A program made the position numbers and the translations under genes. This document shows, in pieces, positions 5,748 to 13,771 of a DNA stretch of 20,886 nt. The stretch is from a virus. A model generated the notes under the pieces. That model was not told the DNA's origin. It saw nothing but the letters and a program-made list of their open reading frames with translations, and searched no databases. The stretch is from positions 1 through 20,886 of IMG/VR virus record IMGVR_UViG_3300036715_000146; one strand, given 5' to 3'. Numbering within the stretch: position 1 is the stretch's first letter; each line of letters begins with the position of its first letter.

Positions 5748-7268
5748 TTATCTATAAACGAAGCGATACGCCCAATTTGCTGGTGTTGGGGCTGCAGATG
5801 CCGCCGTTGTTTTATTGGTTACGTTTACCGTATATCCAGGACCTGTCTGCAAACCTATTGTTGTGGAGGTTTTAAACATTTGCGCAAATCCAGCTGTGCT
5901 GCCGTTCCATTGTGATATGACAGTAATAACATCGCCAATTGAGTACCCGAGTTCGGAAACTAAGCATACGAGCTCTATTATCGAATCATACGGAGCGACT
6001 CCAAGTGAGTGAGAGTATGTATATTGCGACCCTGCTGCGAGTAACGGTGTTACGTTGCTGGTACGGATCAAGGCATACAGCCCGTCAGCCTGGCCTTTAT
6101 TAACCGCGTGCGTCGTTGTTGTAGCGTTGCCAACACTATAAGGTCCAGTTGTTCCTACCTCACTCCAGAGATGATGCCAAACATTTGAGCCGTCATTTAC
6201 TGCTGCCAGAGTTTGCGTGGGAGATAACGATAAAAAACTAATATCAGTTGTATTACCGCCTTGCATGGCTAGTGTTAATGTGCCAGACCCTTGATTTGAT
6301 ATAATCATCTGTATCTGGCCGCCAGACGCAGCATTCGATAGCGGTAAGGTGAATGTAGCTGTTGTACCCGTAAAATAAATCATTTGTCCTGCATTTGACG
6401 ATGTCAGTGTCGTATTTGCGCTATATGCGACAGCAGCAATTCCAAGATTCGAATAACGAGCATCAGCTTGGCTGAGGTTAACCGCCTGACTTGAAGATAC
6501 TGCATTAGCAACGCTAAACGATTGAGCAGAGCTACCCGCGAGGGCTGCATAACGAGCATCAGCTTGAGTCTGTGTTATTCCTACAATAATAGAATAAACG
6601 TTAGTGCCGTTACAGTAATATTGGTTTGCTGTTCCCTGTGTCGCTACCACGCCAGTTCCTGGCGATGTTTTTACAGTAACAGTAAATGCGCCAGTAGTAT
6701 TATTGGCAATTAGCCATTCGCCCGTTGCAGATGGAATGATTAGATTTATATTCGCCGTGAGTGCGCCAGTCAGATTTATTATGCTTGTTGCCGCTTGTAC
6801 TGTCGTCAATGTGACGTTTGCGCTACCTGCTACACTTAAACTTAGATATGATCCTGACGCTGTAGATAACGGTATCCACCCAGCGCCTGAAGCGTCTGGA
6901 TTCGTCGCGTTGTTGTCAACCGTTGAAACCCAGATGCCGTTGTTGTTAGCCATTCGCAAAACTGCGCCGCTTGGGTATCCACCAATTGCCGACGAAAATG
7001 CGGAATCATAAACAGCCATTCCGCCAGCCTGCACCCATTGCTGATTATCCGTTATTTCATTTAATATACCGTTCATGTCTTGACCAGACATAGGCACGCC
7101 ACCTGCGCCAATTGCTGTAAATGTAAGCGGAGGAAAGCCATCCGTTAATGACGCTGCGCCAGGTGTTATACTAACTTGGCTGGATTGCGGTATTGTTCTA
7201 ATATATCCTACCCCCGCTGAGTTAGCGAATGGGATATTAAATTTTGCGGGTATTTGAGATGCTAACAT
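5748..7268 (-). CDS. Modular tail fibre protein
   Basis: A 506-residue fibre. Residues 1-135 are the conserved baseplate-proximal domain of many phage fibres: Gly-Phe-Pro-Pro, Gly-Gly-Val-Pro-Met-Ser-Gly-Gln-Asp-Met-Asn-Gly, a Trp-Val-Gln-Ala-Gly-Gly strand, Gly-Gly-Tyr-Pro-x-Gly-Ala, and Asn-Pro-Asp-x-x-Gly-Ala-Gly-Trp. Residues 140-228 and 280-368 are two beta-rich shaft domains, each ending with Gly-Thr/Ser-Asn-Val. Linkers with a Gln-Ala-Asp-Ala-Arg-Tyr type motif occur at about 235, 267 and 393. Residues 405-506 form a C-terminal domain likely to contact the host receptor. It directly abuts the DUF2612 gene, which probably carries its attachment site on the baseplate. Confidence 0.85.
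   Translation of the reverse strand: MLASQIPAKFNIPFANSAGVGYIRTIPQSSQVSITPGAASLTDGFPPLTFTAIGAGGVPMSGQDMNGILNEITDNQQWVQAGGMAVYDSAFSSAIGGYPSGAVLRMANNNGIWVSTVDNNATNPDASGAGWIPLSTASGSYLSLSVAGSANVTLTTVQAATSIINLTGALTANINLIIPSATGEWLIANNTTGAFTVTVKTSPGTGVVATQGTANQYYCNGTNVYSIIVGITQTQADARYAALAGSSAQSFSVANAVSSSQAVNLSQADARYSNLGIAAVAYSANTTLTSSNAGQMIYFTGTTATFTLPLSNAASGGQIQMIISNQGSGTLTLAMQGGNTTDISFLSLSPTQTLAAVNDGSNVWHHLWSEVGTTGPYSVGNATTTTHAVNKGQADGLYALIRTSNVTPLLAAGSQYTYSHSLGVAPYDSIIELVCLVSELGYSIGDVITVISQWNGSTAGFAQMFKTSTTIGLQTGPGYTVNVTNKTTAASAAPTPANWAYRFVYR
6453..6470. repeat. Direct 18-bp repeat in fibre gene (copy 1)
   Basis: The 18 bases at 6453-6470 recur exactly at 6549-6566. They encode the Gln-Ala-Asp-Ala-Arg-Tyr linker that separates fibre domains, and suggest domain duplication or a site of recombination between fibre modules. 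Confidence 0.75.
6549..6566. repeat. Direct 18-bp repeat in fibre gene (copy 2)
   Basis: Exact second copy of the 18 bases at 6453-6470, in the same reading frame and 96 bp away, coding for the same linker motif of the fibre. Confidence 0.75.
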
Positions 7269-7910
7269 TTATAAAAAATCCTTAAAAAACGTACCATTTC
7301 CGAAAGTGGCTGCATTGCCTGATTCCGCGAATCCTATTGTTGTGCTGTCAACTTGCAAAATGGAAAACGTAACGCCAGTTGGCGGAGTAATAACGCCATT
7401 TTTGAGTATTGTAACCTCGAACGGCTGCAATGCAAATTCTATATTTATGCGGGCATTCATTCCGCCCGTGTCTGTGACGTAAGCCGCGCCGCGATTAGGG
7501 AATAAATTAGTTAAAACAGTATTATATGTGCTAATTGATGCACTCGACACATTCATATATGACTTGGCTAAAATCAACAATCTAAATGCATCATCAGATA
7601 ACGCATAATTAGCCGTTGCGATAGTGCCAGAATAAAACGGCGCTTGTCCAAATGTATCAGATATTGTGCCTGCTTCGTTGAATCCGATGTATGTACTATT
7701 ACCAGTTATTGTAACAACTCGATTAACGCCGACTATCCTACCCCAAACGTCTAGCCCATACCCTGTCGCGGTTGTAATGTTCCACACGTCATTATAAAAA
7801 TTATCTATATCTGTAGATGGATCAATTGACGAGTTGTAAGCGTCAACCAGCGCCAGCATGACTGGGCTGTTTGCATACTTTGCTTGCAATGTCTGTGTAG
7901 TAGATAACAT
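7269..7910 (-). CDS. Baseplate protein, DUF2612 family
   Basis: A 213-residue baseplate protein of the DUF2612 type, the functional counterpart of P2 gpI or Mu gp48: it sits at the tip of the baseplate wedge and holds the fibre. The N-terminal region has the family pattern Ala-Asn-Ser-Pro around residue 14, then Phe-Tyr-Asn-Asp-Val-Trp-Asn-Ile (about 38-45) and Gly-Tyr-Gly-Leu-Asp-Val-Trp-Gly-Arg-Ile-Val-Gly (about 50-61). A short Ile-Gly-Phe-x-Glu-x-Gly pattern occurs twice (near 75 and 192), an internal repeat. It begins with a TAATG overlap on the J gene and ends next to the fibre start. Confidence 0.85.
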   Translation of the reverse strand: MLSTTQTLQAKYANSPVMLALVDAYNSSIDPSTDIDNFYNDVWNITTATGYGLDVWGRIVGVNRVVTITGNSTYIGFNEAGTISDTFGQAPFYSGTIATANYALSDDAFRLLILAKSYMNVSSASISTYNTVLTNLFPNRGAAYVTDTGGMNARINIEFALQPFEVTILKNGVITPPTGVTFSILQVDSTTIGFAESGNAATFGNGTFFKDFL

Positions 7911-9304
7911 TAGATAAACAATACCGAAATATTGGATGATGATACAGTCGGCTCTTGATCAATCCGCATTAAAACAGAAAACATATTTGCCGCGTCTATC
8001 CCTAATTGTATTTCAATCGGACTCGCCCACGCACCTAGATTTATAATCGGCGCGTAAAAACGGCTGGCTAATATCTGCGAACCAATACGGGCACGTGTGC
8101 CGCCGTTTTGTCCTGCAAATGCCGCTATTATAGCGTTTTGTATTTGCGTTATTGAATCACTCGGCACGCTTGAATTATTAGTCATCGTCACGCTAAACAA
8201 AATCGGCGTTGGTGTTGGCACTTGATAAGTAACTGTATATTGTGGGTACGGATATGAATACTGTTGGCTTTGATCGTAAACGATAACAGAAGTATTTCCG
8301 TTGTAATTACAGCCAGGGCTTTTTTTATTCCAAATTGCCTGAGCCACATCGCTAGAAACTCCACCAGATACTGCTGCATATATGCTATTAGGTATTAGTC
8401 TAACGCCGCCGAATGCAGCCGTCATTGCGGTTGATGCGACTGTTTGGCTTATGGATATAGTCCAGGTTGCGCCGCTTCCGCCCGTTATATATGTGCCTGA
8501 TGTTATGCCTGTGCCTGATAGCATGTATCCGATTGATATAGTTCCATATATTGCCGATGCGGTTAATATTGTTCCGCTGATTGCGCCAGTGAACGATGCC
8601 CCTGTCGTGATTCCAGTGTCATTACTAATAACGGTCGCGTCCAGCACATTAGCAACATTAAACACTGAACCTAATATAGCTTGGTTAGTGCCTTGTGCGT
8701 TTGCTGCCACCGAATTAGATCGACGATATTCAAAGTCGGATCGGCTTTCAACATCGCGGCCTAAAACTCCAGCGGATAAATTTGTTATCGAATCCCATCC
8801 CGCTATGGATTGATAAATCTTACTCAAATATCCAACAGGGCAAGATATAGCGCCAGTTGTTACACCCGCGAATTGTAGCGTGGTATTGCCAGCCGCAGGA
8901 ATAGTCACAGATGCAGTTGATGTGTATATGTTGCCAGCTTGGTCAACCGCTTGCGCCCCAATCGGGATAATAGTACCTTCAAGCCCAGTAACTGTCGCTA
9001 CTACGGCCGTGCTTGCCGCTGCGATTCGTGTTAGATAATAAATTCTGCCAATCGCGTCTTGCATTCGTCCATCTGCATACGCTGGGTCAACGCCGTTCGC
9101 TAAAGCTAAAAGTTTATCGTTTTTATCCCCAACAATCGCAGTCAATGATTGTGATAACTGCCCTTGAGGCGTAGTAAGAGATGGATTGAGATTTCCACCA
9201 AACGCGGCATTAAAATCAGCCAATGCGCCTGTTAAAATATCAGATTCCGACGGCGCAATGAATCCGCTATTTGTAAATGTCGTTGATGGTATGTTTGTAC
9301 TCAT
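7910..9304 (-). CDS. Baseplate J-like wedge protein with inserted domain
   Basis: A 464-residue baseplate wedge protein of the gpJ/Mu gp47 family. The N-terminus has Phe-x-x-Pro-Ser-Glu-Ser-Asp-Ile and the Thr-Pro-Gln-Gly-Gln-Leu segment (45-50), then Asp-Pro-x-x-Ala-Asp-Gly (73-79) and Gly-Arg-Asp-Val-Glu-Ser-Arg-Ser-Asp-Phe-Glu-Tyr-Arg-Arg (182-195). The family's Val-x-x-Val-x-Ser-Asn-Asp-Thr strand (about 222-230) normally runs straight into an Ile-Tyr-Ala-Ala-Val-Ser-Gly-Gly strand (308-315); here about 60 residues (237-296) separate them. The J protein joins with the gp25-like and DUF2612 proteins to form the wedge that triggers sheath contraction. It follows the gp25-like gene by 10 bases. 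Confidence 0.9.
   Translation of the reverse strand: MSTNIPSTTFTNSGFIAPSESDILTGALADFNAAFGGNLNPSLTTPQGQLSQSLTAIVGDKNDKLLALANGVDPAYADGRMQDAIGRIYYLTRIAAASTAVVATVTGLEGTIIPIGAQAVDQAGNIYTSTASVTIPAAGNTTLQFAGVTTGAISCPVGYLSKIYQSIAGWDSITNLSAGVLGRDVESRSDFEYRRSNSVAANAQGTNQAILGSVFNVANVLDATVISNDTGITTGASFTGAISGTILTASAIYGTISIGYMLSGTGITSGTYITGGSGATWTISISQTVASTAMTAAFGGVRLIPNSIYAAVSGGVSSDVAQAIWNKKSPGCNYNGNTSVIVYDQSQQYSYPYPQYTVTYQVPTPTPILFSVTMTNNSSVPSDSITQIQNAIIAAFAGQNGGTRARIGSQILASRFYAPIINLGAWASPIEIQLGIDAANMFSVLMRIDQEPTVSSSNISVLFI
8417..8596 (-). other. Beta-rich accessory domain inserted in baseplate J
   Basis: Residues 237-296 of the J protein start Ser-Phe-Thr-Gly-Ala-Ile-Ser-Gly-Thr and end Ser-Gln-Thr-Val-Ala-Ser-Thr-Ala-Met-Thr. 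This is a Gly/Thr/Ile-rich module I recognise as a recurrent insert in phage structural proteins. It matches, position by position in its first third and in its Ser-Gln-Thr end, the insert of the cement protein at 20169-20357. Boundaries are approximate. Confidence 0.75.
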
Positions 9305-9314
9305 ATTTTAATAC

Positions 9315-9668
9315 CTAGTTAAATCCAACCGATACGACTGCGCCGTTGGTTGATGTGATTTGCACCTGCCCCGTCAACACCCTATCAACAAAGCCAGTAA
9401 AGTAAACCATCGCGCTATCAACCTCTGGCACAGATTCCGCAGCTTCGATATATTCAGAGCGCAACCACTCTAATGACGGTATTTTACCCAAAACCTGACT
9501 GAAGTAGGGGATTCCTTGCGTCGTGTCATAATAAACCTCACCAGAATACGTCATAATCGCACTGGCTGCGTCTTGCGCCAATGCGTATGGGTTGCTAGCC
9601 ATTGCAATGTTTCCATCTGAATCAACGGTTAAATCCCAAGTTGTAGGGTCTAAGTATAGAGTATTCAT
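9315..9668 (-). CDS. Baseplate wedge protein, gp25/gpW-like
   Basis: A 117-residue wedge protein of the T4 gp25, P2 gpW and Mu gp46 group, which joins the inner baseplate to the start of the sheath. The typical layout is present: a short strand pair with Asp-Ser-Asp-Gly-Asn (17-21), a helix with Ala-Gln-Asp-Ala-Ala-Ser-Ala, a Gly-Glu-Val-Tyr-Tyr-Asp-x-x-x-Gly-Ile-Pro-Tyr strand (43-55), and a helix Tyr-Ile-Glu-Ala-Ala-Glu-Ser-Val-Pro-Glu-Val (73-83). It starts with an ATGA overlap on the spike gene (9665-9668) and precedes the J gene, the standard order. Confidence 0.85.
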   Translation of the reverse strand: MNTLYLDPTTWDLTVDSDGNIAMASNPYALAQDAASAIMTYSGEVYYDTTQGIPYFSQVLGKIPSLEWLRSEYIEAAESVPEVDSAMVYFTGFVDRVLTGQVQITSTNGAVVSVGFN

Positions 9669-10357
9669 AGTGAATTGCTTGGTGTTCCAGTTATTCCGCC
9701 CTGCGGGTCTGTATGAGTATGCACGTTATAGTTATCCCGAACATGCTGCAATGTTCCAGAGATTCCGTTCTTGTCTGATATGTTGCCCGACACAATTAAA
9801 TTACCGTTTATCTGTGTGTTGCCGTTTATAACTGCGCCGCTTGGGGCGTTTATAGTCACAGTTGCATTTGACGTTATTGTAACGCCAGACGAGTTAATTT
9901 GCACATATTGCGATGGAGTGCCGTTCAACATTCCCCCAATATAAACCGCGTCACTAAAATCAAACATCCTGCGACTGCCTGGGTTAGCCTGCCCTTTATT
10001 TGCCATAACGCTTGATATATCTCTGTCGGCTATCATAGCCCACCCAATATCACCGACTGACGGGTCAATAATCACGGCGTTAGTGCCGCCTTGAAGTCTG
10101 AAATACGGGCAATGGTAAATGATTCCGTGCTGCGTTGCATTACCTGCGCCGTCTATCTGGTTAACTAGCGGCATAATGTCAACAAAGCCAACGGGCGATA
10201 ATCCGCCACTGTTTGTTACGCCCATGACTTCAACCATCGTGCTAGTTCTAACCTTGGCTAGTATTGACCAAATCAAGAACGATTGCGCGTTGAAGTCGTC
10301 CGCTGAATCTGCGGAGTTCTTTAGGCCAGCATAACCTAACTTATTATTGGGCTGCAT
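9665..10357 (-). CDS. Baseplate central spike, gp138-type with HxH tip
   Basis: A 230-residue membrane-piercing spike. Residues about 24-135 match the gp138 N-terminal (OB-fold) domain: Gly-x-x-x-Pro-Val-Gly-Phe-Val-Asp-Ile-x-Pro-Leu-Val, Gly-Ile-Ile-Tyr-His-Cys-Pro-Tyr, and Asp-Pro-x-Val-Gly-Asp-Ile-Gly. Residues 145-200 are short repeating strands (Val-Thr-Ile, Val-Thr-Ile-Asn, Ile-Asn-Gly-Asn) expected to form a trimeric beta-helix. The C-terminus has His213-Thr-His215, the HxH pair that binds an iron ion at the tip of spikes such as P2 gpV, followed by Asp-Pro-Gln-Gly-Gly. Its start overlaps the hub gene by 14 bases. Confidence 0.9.
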   Translation of the reverse strand: MQPNNKLGYAGLKNSADSADDFNAQSFLIWSILAKVRTSTMVEVMGVTNSGGLSPVGFVDIMPLVNQIDGAGNATQHGIIYHCPYFRLQGGTNAVIIDPSVGDIGWAMIADRDISSVMANKGQANPGSRRMFDFSDAVYIGGMLNGTPSQYVQINSSGVTITSNATVTINAPSGAVINGNTQINGNLIVSGNISDKNGISGTLQHVRDNYNVHTHTDPQGGITGTPSNSL

Positions 10358-11237
10358 AGTTTATTGCCGCGCTGAAATGAGTAAACCACTGGCCATTAGG
10401 CGTTTCGCTCTCTAGGTTGTGGGTAATGCTGAATATTCGCCATGTTGCATTGGCTACAGATAACGAACTTTCTATTTTGCACAAGCCCGCTGTAAATAAA
10501 TTTGGGTTGAATATCGTAGTCACTTCTAATCCTGCGTCATTGCTTGAATATGACGGGTAACCTACCATTCCAGTTTGGGTACTAATCAGCGGGATTAGGT
10601 TTGGCTTGCGTGCGCCATTCTTCGGCCATATTGATAACGTCCCGTAGGTCGTGTTTGTCGCGTCATAAGAAATTGCGTACTCAATTTCAGCCGCACGTCT
10701 GATTGCGTTTAGCTGATCAGTCATCGTGCCAGATAAATATTGAGTAGATAGCATTTTAGATACGCCGTTATTCTCAAACCCAAGCCCATTCGCTATCGCA
10801 ATGTCGCGCATAATATCAGCCGCATCCGCTGCGCCAGTGTAACTTTTTGGTAATATAGTTTTTAATGCTTCAAACCCACCAGCCACGGCGACTATATTCA
10901 AAACTGAATCTGGCTGATTATTCAAGTCAATCTGGCCGACTATAATCTGCCCTGCGAATATCACAGACATTGAACCACCTTCATCACCAGCTTCAATGAT
11001 AATTTTGTTTTGACGCATAACCATGTAGTTAGCATTTAATGCTGATAGCTGGTTGAGTAAACTTGGTGTCAATCCGTAAACAGCTAACTGTGCCTGCCCG
11101 ATTGTCGCGCCCACTGTTTGCACGGTGCTTAATCTAATACGCAGTCCTGATAGCTTCACTGTATTATGCCCCGTTTCGCCATAATCGCCAGTTCCAAGCA
11201 ATATCGTCAAGTCTATTTTGCGCTTAACAAAACTCAT
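10344..11237 (-). CDS. Baseplate hub protein, Pam3/gp44-like
   Basis: A 297-residue hub protein, the trimeric ring between tail tube and spike, equivalent to P2 gpD or Mu gp44. It opens with Phe-Val-Lys-Arg-Lys-Ile-Asp-Leu-Thr-Ile and a Leu-Ser-Gly-Leu-Arg strand, has the conserved Ala-x-Leu-x-Val-Tyr-Gly-Leu-Thr-Pro (51-58), a Phe-Ala-Gly-Gln-Ile strand near 93, then a helical Asp-Ile-Met-Arg-Asp-Ile-Ala (141-147) and a C-terminal region ending in a Gly-Gln-Trp-Phe-Thr-His-Phe-x-Ala motif. It is coupled to the plug gene by an ATGA overlap at 11234-11237 and to the spike gene by overlap. Confidence 0.85.
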   Translation of the reverse strand: MSFVKRKIDLTILLGTGDYGETGHNTVKLSGLRIRLSTVQTVGATIGQAQLAVYGLTPSLLNQLSALNANYMVMRQNKIIIEAGDEGGSMSVIFAGQIIVGQIDLNNQPDSVLNIVAVAGGFEALKTILPKSYTGAADAADIMRDIAIANGLGFENNGVSKMLSTQYLSGTMTDQLNAIRRAAEIEYAISYDATNTTYGTLSIWPKNGARKPNLIPLISTQTGMVGYPSYSSNDAGLEVTTIFNPNLFTAGLCKIESSLSVANATWRIFSITHNLESETPNGQWFTHFSAAINYAAQ

Positions 11238-11533
11238 AACTCACCTGGCGCAAGATATAACAATAAGTAACGAGTTCCAAACAAATCATAAGTTGGGTCT
11301 AATGTTCCTTGCTGATCTAAAAATGCCAAGTCACCAATAAAACCACGATAAACATCTCGAACTATGCGGTTCAGGTTTTGGCAAATAACACCAGTCACAA
11401 TAACTGAATTATTGACAGACACATCACAGAATAGCCCTGTTGTTTTCTGATAAAGTGATATTTGTACACTTTGTCCGCTTAACGTAACTTGTAGTGTTTG
11501 CGCTGGTACTGCTTGGATTTGGATAATTTGCAT
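11234..11533 (-). CDS. Baseplate plug protein, Pam3 gp18-like
   Basis: A 99-residue all-beta protein matching the cyanophage Pam3 baseplate plug (gp18) pattern: Pro-Ala-Gln-Thr-Leu-x-Val-x-Leu-Ser-Gly-Gln (10-21), a Gly-Leu-Phe-x-Asp-Val strand, then Tyr-Arg-Gly-Phe-x-Gly-Asp-Leu-x-Phe-x-Asp-x-x-Gly (62-76) and Asp-Pro-x-Tyr-x-x-x-Gly-x-Arg-Tyr-Leu-Leu-x-Tyr-Leu. In Pam3 the plug seals the hub channel. It starts with a TAATG overlap on the preceding gene at 11533 and lies directly before the hub gene, as in related phages. Confidence 0.85.
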   Translation of the reverse strand: MQIIQIQAVPAQTLQVTLSGQSVQISLYQKTTGLFCDVSVNNSVIVTGVICQNLNRIVRDVYRGFIGDLAFLDQQGTLDPTYDLFGTRYLLLYLAPGEL

Positions 11534-12150
11534 TATGATACCTTTCCAGCCGCTTGGATTGCTTGTGCTGTGCTTGGGTATTGCGTGCTTGCTATTCCAG
11601 ACGAAACCACACTTGAACCAGACGGCACGGACGGCGCAGTTACTTTGCCAGTTGTCGTGTAGCTAATCGTTGCTGTATTGCGCACTTCGATTAGCCAAAT
11701 ATCTACAGTCAATAACCCTGCGCCATTCTCTGCGTTTCGTCGATAATCATAATGCACTATGTTAGCGTTATGATAGGAGTATTCTGGCGTGGTTACATCG
11801 TATAAATCCAAACCTGCGACTATCTTATCAAGTGCGGTTAAGAACGTTGTTTTTTCTGATTGAGTGCCGCCCTTGGTTATCCGTAAACGTGCATCAAACG
11901 GCATTTGTACTTTATTATAACTTTGGAATGCGCCATTTTCTTGTGGATAATTTGAGATTGAATAATCTTTTTTAATCTCTACGCTAACCACCGCATCAAA
12001 TAAAATCGCAGCCTGTCCGTTTGCAAATATTCCCCATTGTTGCGTTGAGTTAAACATTCCCAATATTAAAGCCGCGTCTGCGTTTAATAAAGCGAATGTG
12101 TTGGTTATCTTTGCAACTCCGTTTAATAATGATGGGATTCCGTTTGACAT
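11533..12150 (-). CDS. Conserved baseplate/tail-tip protein
   Basis: A 205-residue conserved phage baseplate protein. The middle carries the family pattern Trp-Gly-Ile-Phe (39-42), Val-Val-Ser-Val-Glu-x-Lys-x-Asp-Tyr-x-Ile-Ser-Asn-Tyr-Pro (54-69), Gly-Ala-Phe-Gln-Ser-Tyr-Asn-Lys-Val-Gln (73-82) and, later, His-Tyr-Asp-Tyr-Arg-Arg (132-137) with Gly-Leu-Leu-Thr-Val-Asp-Ile-Trp-Leu. The position between tape measure and plug is that of the adaptor ring joining the tail tube to the hub, so I infer that role. The C-terminal 40 residues are Ser/Val-rich and look disordered. Confidence 0.75.
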   Translation of the reverse strand: MSNGIPSLLNGVAKITNTFALLNADAALILGMFNSTQQWGIFANGQAAILFDAVVSVEIKKDYSISNYPQENGAFQSYNKVQMPFDARLRITKGGTQSEKTTFLTALDKIVAGLDLYDVTTPEYSYHNANIVHYDYRRNAENGAGLLTVDIWLIEVRNTATISYTTTGKVTAPSVPSGSSVVSSGIASTQYPSTAQAIQAAGKVS

Positions 12151-12151
12151 A

Positions 12152-13771
12152 TTACATCATCCCCGTGTTAGCTTGCGCTGTGTACATGTACTTATTAAGC
12201 GCACCGTTTAAGTCGCGTGCTACGCCTTTCGCATCTGTCGCTTGCGTTTGGATGTTGATTGTGCCAATTGTAACTGGATTAGATGAACTAGATGATTTCA
12301 TTCTTGCCATAACCGACGGCGCATAGTTACGAGTTTCAAGCGGTGCGTGAGCCATGCCCTTGTTATCGAGATTACCCGATCCCCAATTGTAAGCAGATAA
12401 CGCAAGTGGCAAGTTGTTTTTATAATGACGTAGCAAATCACGCATCATTTTAGCTGCGCCAGTTGCAGATGATGATAAATCGTCTGGATTTGTTACACTA
12501 TATTGTTTTGCAGTTGCATCAACAAACTGGAAGTGCCCCTTTGCGCCAGCGGATGATCTCATGTTTTTACCGCGCCCAGATTCTTGCTCCCAAAGCGAAT
12601 CCATCAAACCAGCTGGCAATCCATACTGCTTTTCTAATCCTGCGAATAACTCCGACGTGCTTGCGTTTTTGCTGCTAGGTGCATCTGGTACGTTAGGCGT
12701 TGGATTTTTATCTTTCCAATCAGCACGACGCTTTGCCATTAACGAATCTTCGCCTTTGTTTAAGTCGCTTGAATATAAGGCCATGCCAACACCAGCGCCA
12801 GCTACTGCCACAGCGCCAGCAGCTCCAATTCCTGCCGCCCCAACACCAGCCACATCTGCTGCTGGCGCTAATACGCCAAGGCCTCTCAACAATCCTATTC
12901 CAGCGGATGCAATCATTGATTTTAATGCCAGCGTTATACCGCCTATACCAATCGCAGTTAGTAGCGAATGGTCTGTCATCCAGTCCAATGCTTTTATAAT
13001 CGCAGGTGCAGTCTGGTCTATAAATTCACGCCCAAATCCAGAGAACTGCTCTTTCAATCTGGTATAAGCATCGTTTATTTTATCTACATTCTTCTCATGC
13101 TCTTTATCGAGCTTGTTTATTTTGTCCTGGTCAGCGAGTATTGCGTTTAGTTTTTCCGATGTGGTAGAAAGTACGTTTATTTGGTCTTCTGTAAATCCAG
13201 CCTGCTGACCCCAATACTGCCTATCTTGTGGGCTGAGTTTTTGCATGGCTGCGGCTATCAACTTCATGCGCTGTTCTGCCGTTGTTGACTTGTCGATGAA
13301 TGCCGACATATCTGCGCCCATGATTTTCTGTAGTGCCGGGAATGCCGCGCTCGTTCCTTTGTTCCGCATATCCTGCATGATTTGATTTACATTGCGGAAT
13401 GCGTTGCTCATCTCGCCAGCTTGTGCGCCTAATCGCTTCCCTGCGCCTTCCCAGTTTGACAGTTGCTGTGCGCTTAATCCGACATTCTTGGATAGCCTTA
13501 CCATCCCCATGTCAGAAGTTACAATTTGAGCAACGAAGTTTTTAACGCCATTAGCCGACGCAACAATTGCCAGTCCAAGCGCCATCACTTCACGCTTAAC
13601 ACCCGAGTATGACTCAACAGTTTTTTTGTTTTGCTCTACAGTTGTTTTTTGCGTGCGAGTCGCAGAATCAGCCGTCTTTTTTAGCGCTTCTTCTGTTTCT
13701 TTGTGACCTTTTTTGAACTCTTTAGTGTCTAGTCCAAGAGTGATAAGTAAACTGTCAATAACCGTCGCCAT
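12152..13771 (-). CDS. Short tape measure protein with SLT lytic transglycosylase domain
   Basis: A 539-residue tape measure that sets tail length and is carried inside the tube. Residues 1-60 are Lys/Glu/Thr-rich and helical (Leu-Gly-Leu-Asp-Thr-Lys-Glu-Phe-Lys-Lys), 90-260 are helical, and 265-335 are hydrophobic and Gly/Ala-rich, a likely membrane-inserting segment. Residues 375-490 form a soluble lytic transglycosylase domain: Gln-Glu-Ser-Gly with catalytic Glu397, Ala-Gly-Ala-Lys-Gly-His-Phe-Gln-Phe (408-416), and Ala-Tyr-Asn-Trp-Gly (460-464). The enzyme would open the cell wall locally during DNA entry. The protein is short for a tape measure, implying a short tail. The start lies inside the end of the second chaperone frame. 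Confidence 0.9.
   Translation of the reverse strand: MATVIDSLLITLGLDTKEFKKGHKETEEALKKTADSATRTQKTTVEQNKKTVESYSGVKREVMALGLAIVASANGVKNFVAQIVTSDMGMVRLSKNVGLSAQQLSNWEGAGKRLGAQAGEMSNAFRNVNQIMQDMRNKGTSAAFPALQKIMGADMSAFIDKSTTAEQRMKLIAAAMQKLSPQDRQYWGQQAGFTEDQINVLSTTSEKLNAILADQDKINKLDKEHEKNVDKINDAYTRLKEQFSGFGREFIDQTAPAIIKALDWMTDHSLLTAIGIGGITLALKSMIASAGIGLLRGLGVLAPAADVAGVGAAGIGAAGAVAVAGAGVGMALYSSDLNKGEDSLMAKRRADWKDKNPTPNVPDAPSSKNASTSELFAGLEKQYGLPAGLMDSLWEQESGRGKNMRSSAGAKGHFQFVDATAKQYSVTNPDDLSSSATGAAKMMRDLLRHYKNNLPLALSAYNWGSGNLDNKGMAHAPLETRNYAPSVMARMKSSSSSNPVTIGTINIQTQATDAKGVARDLNGALNKYMYTAQANTGMM

Noticed and set aside
5748-7268. Diversity-generating retroelement target in the fibre gene
   Set aside because: No template-variable repeat pair with A-specific changes and no reverse transcriptase gene in the window; the repeats are short linkers.
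8382-8813. 143-residue plus-strand frame opposite baseplate J
   Set aside because: Shadow of the Gly/Thr/Ile-rich insert in J; low-complexity Val/Pro sequence with no start signal.
12561-13067. 168-residue plus-strand frame opposite the tape measure gene
   Set aside because: Antisense to the Ala/Gly-rich part of the tape measure; Pro/Ala-rich composition is what such a shadow gives.
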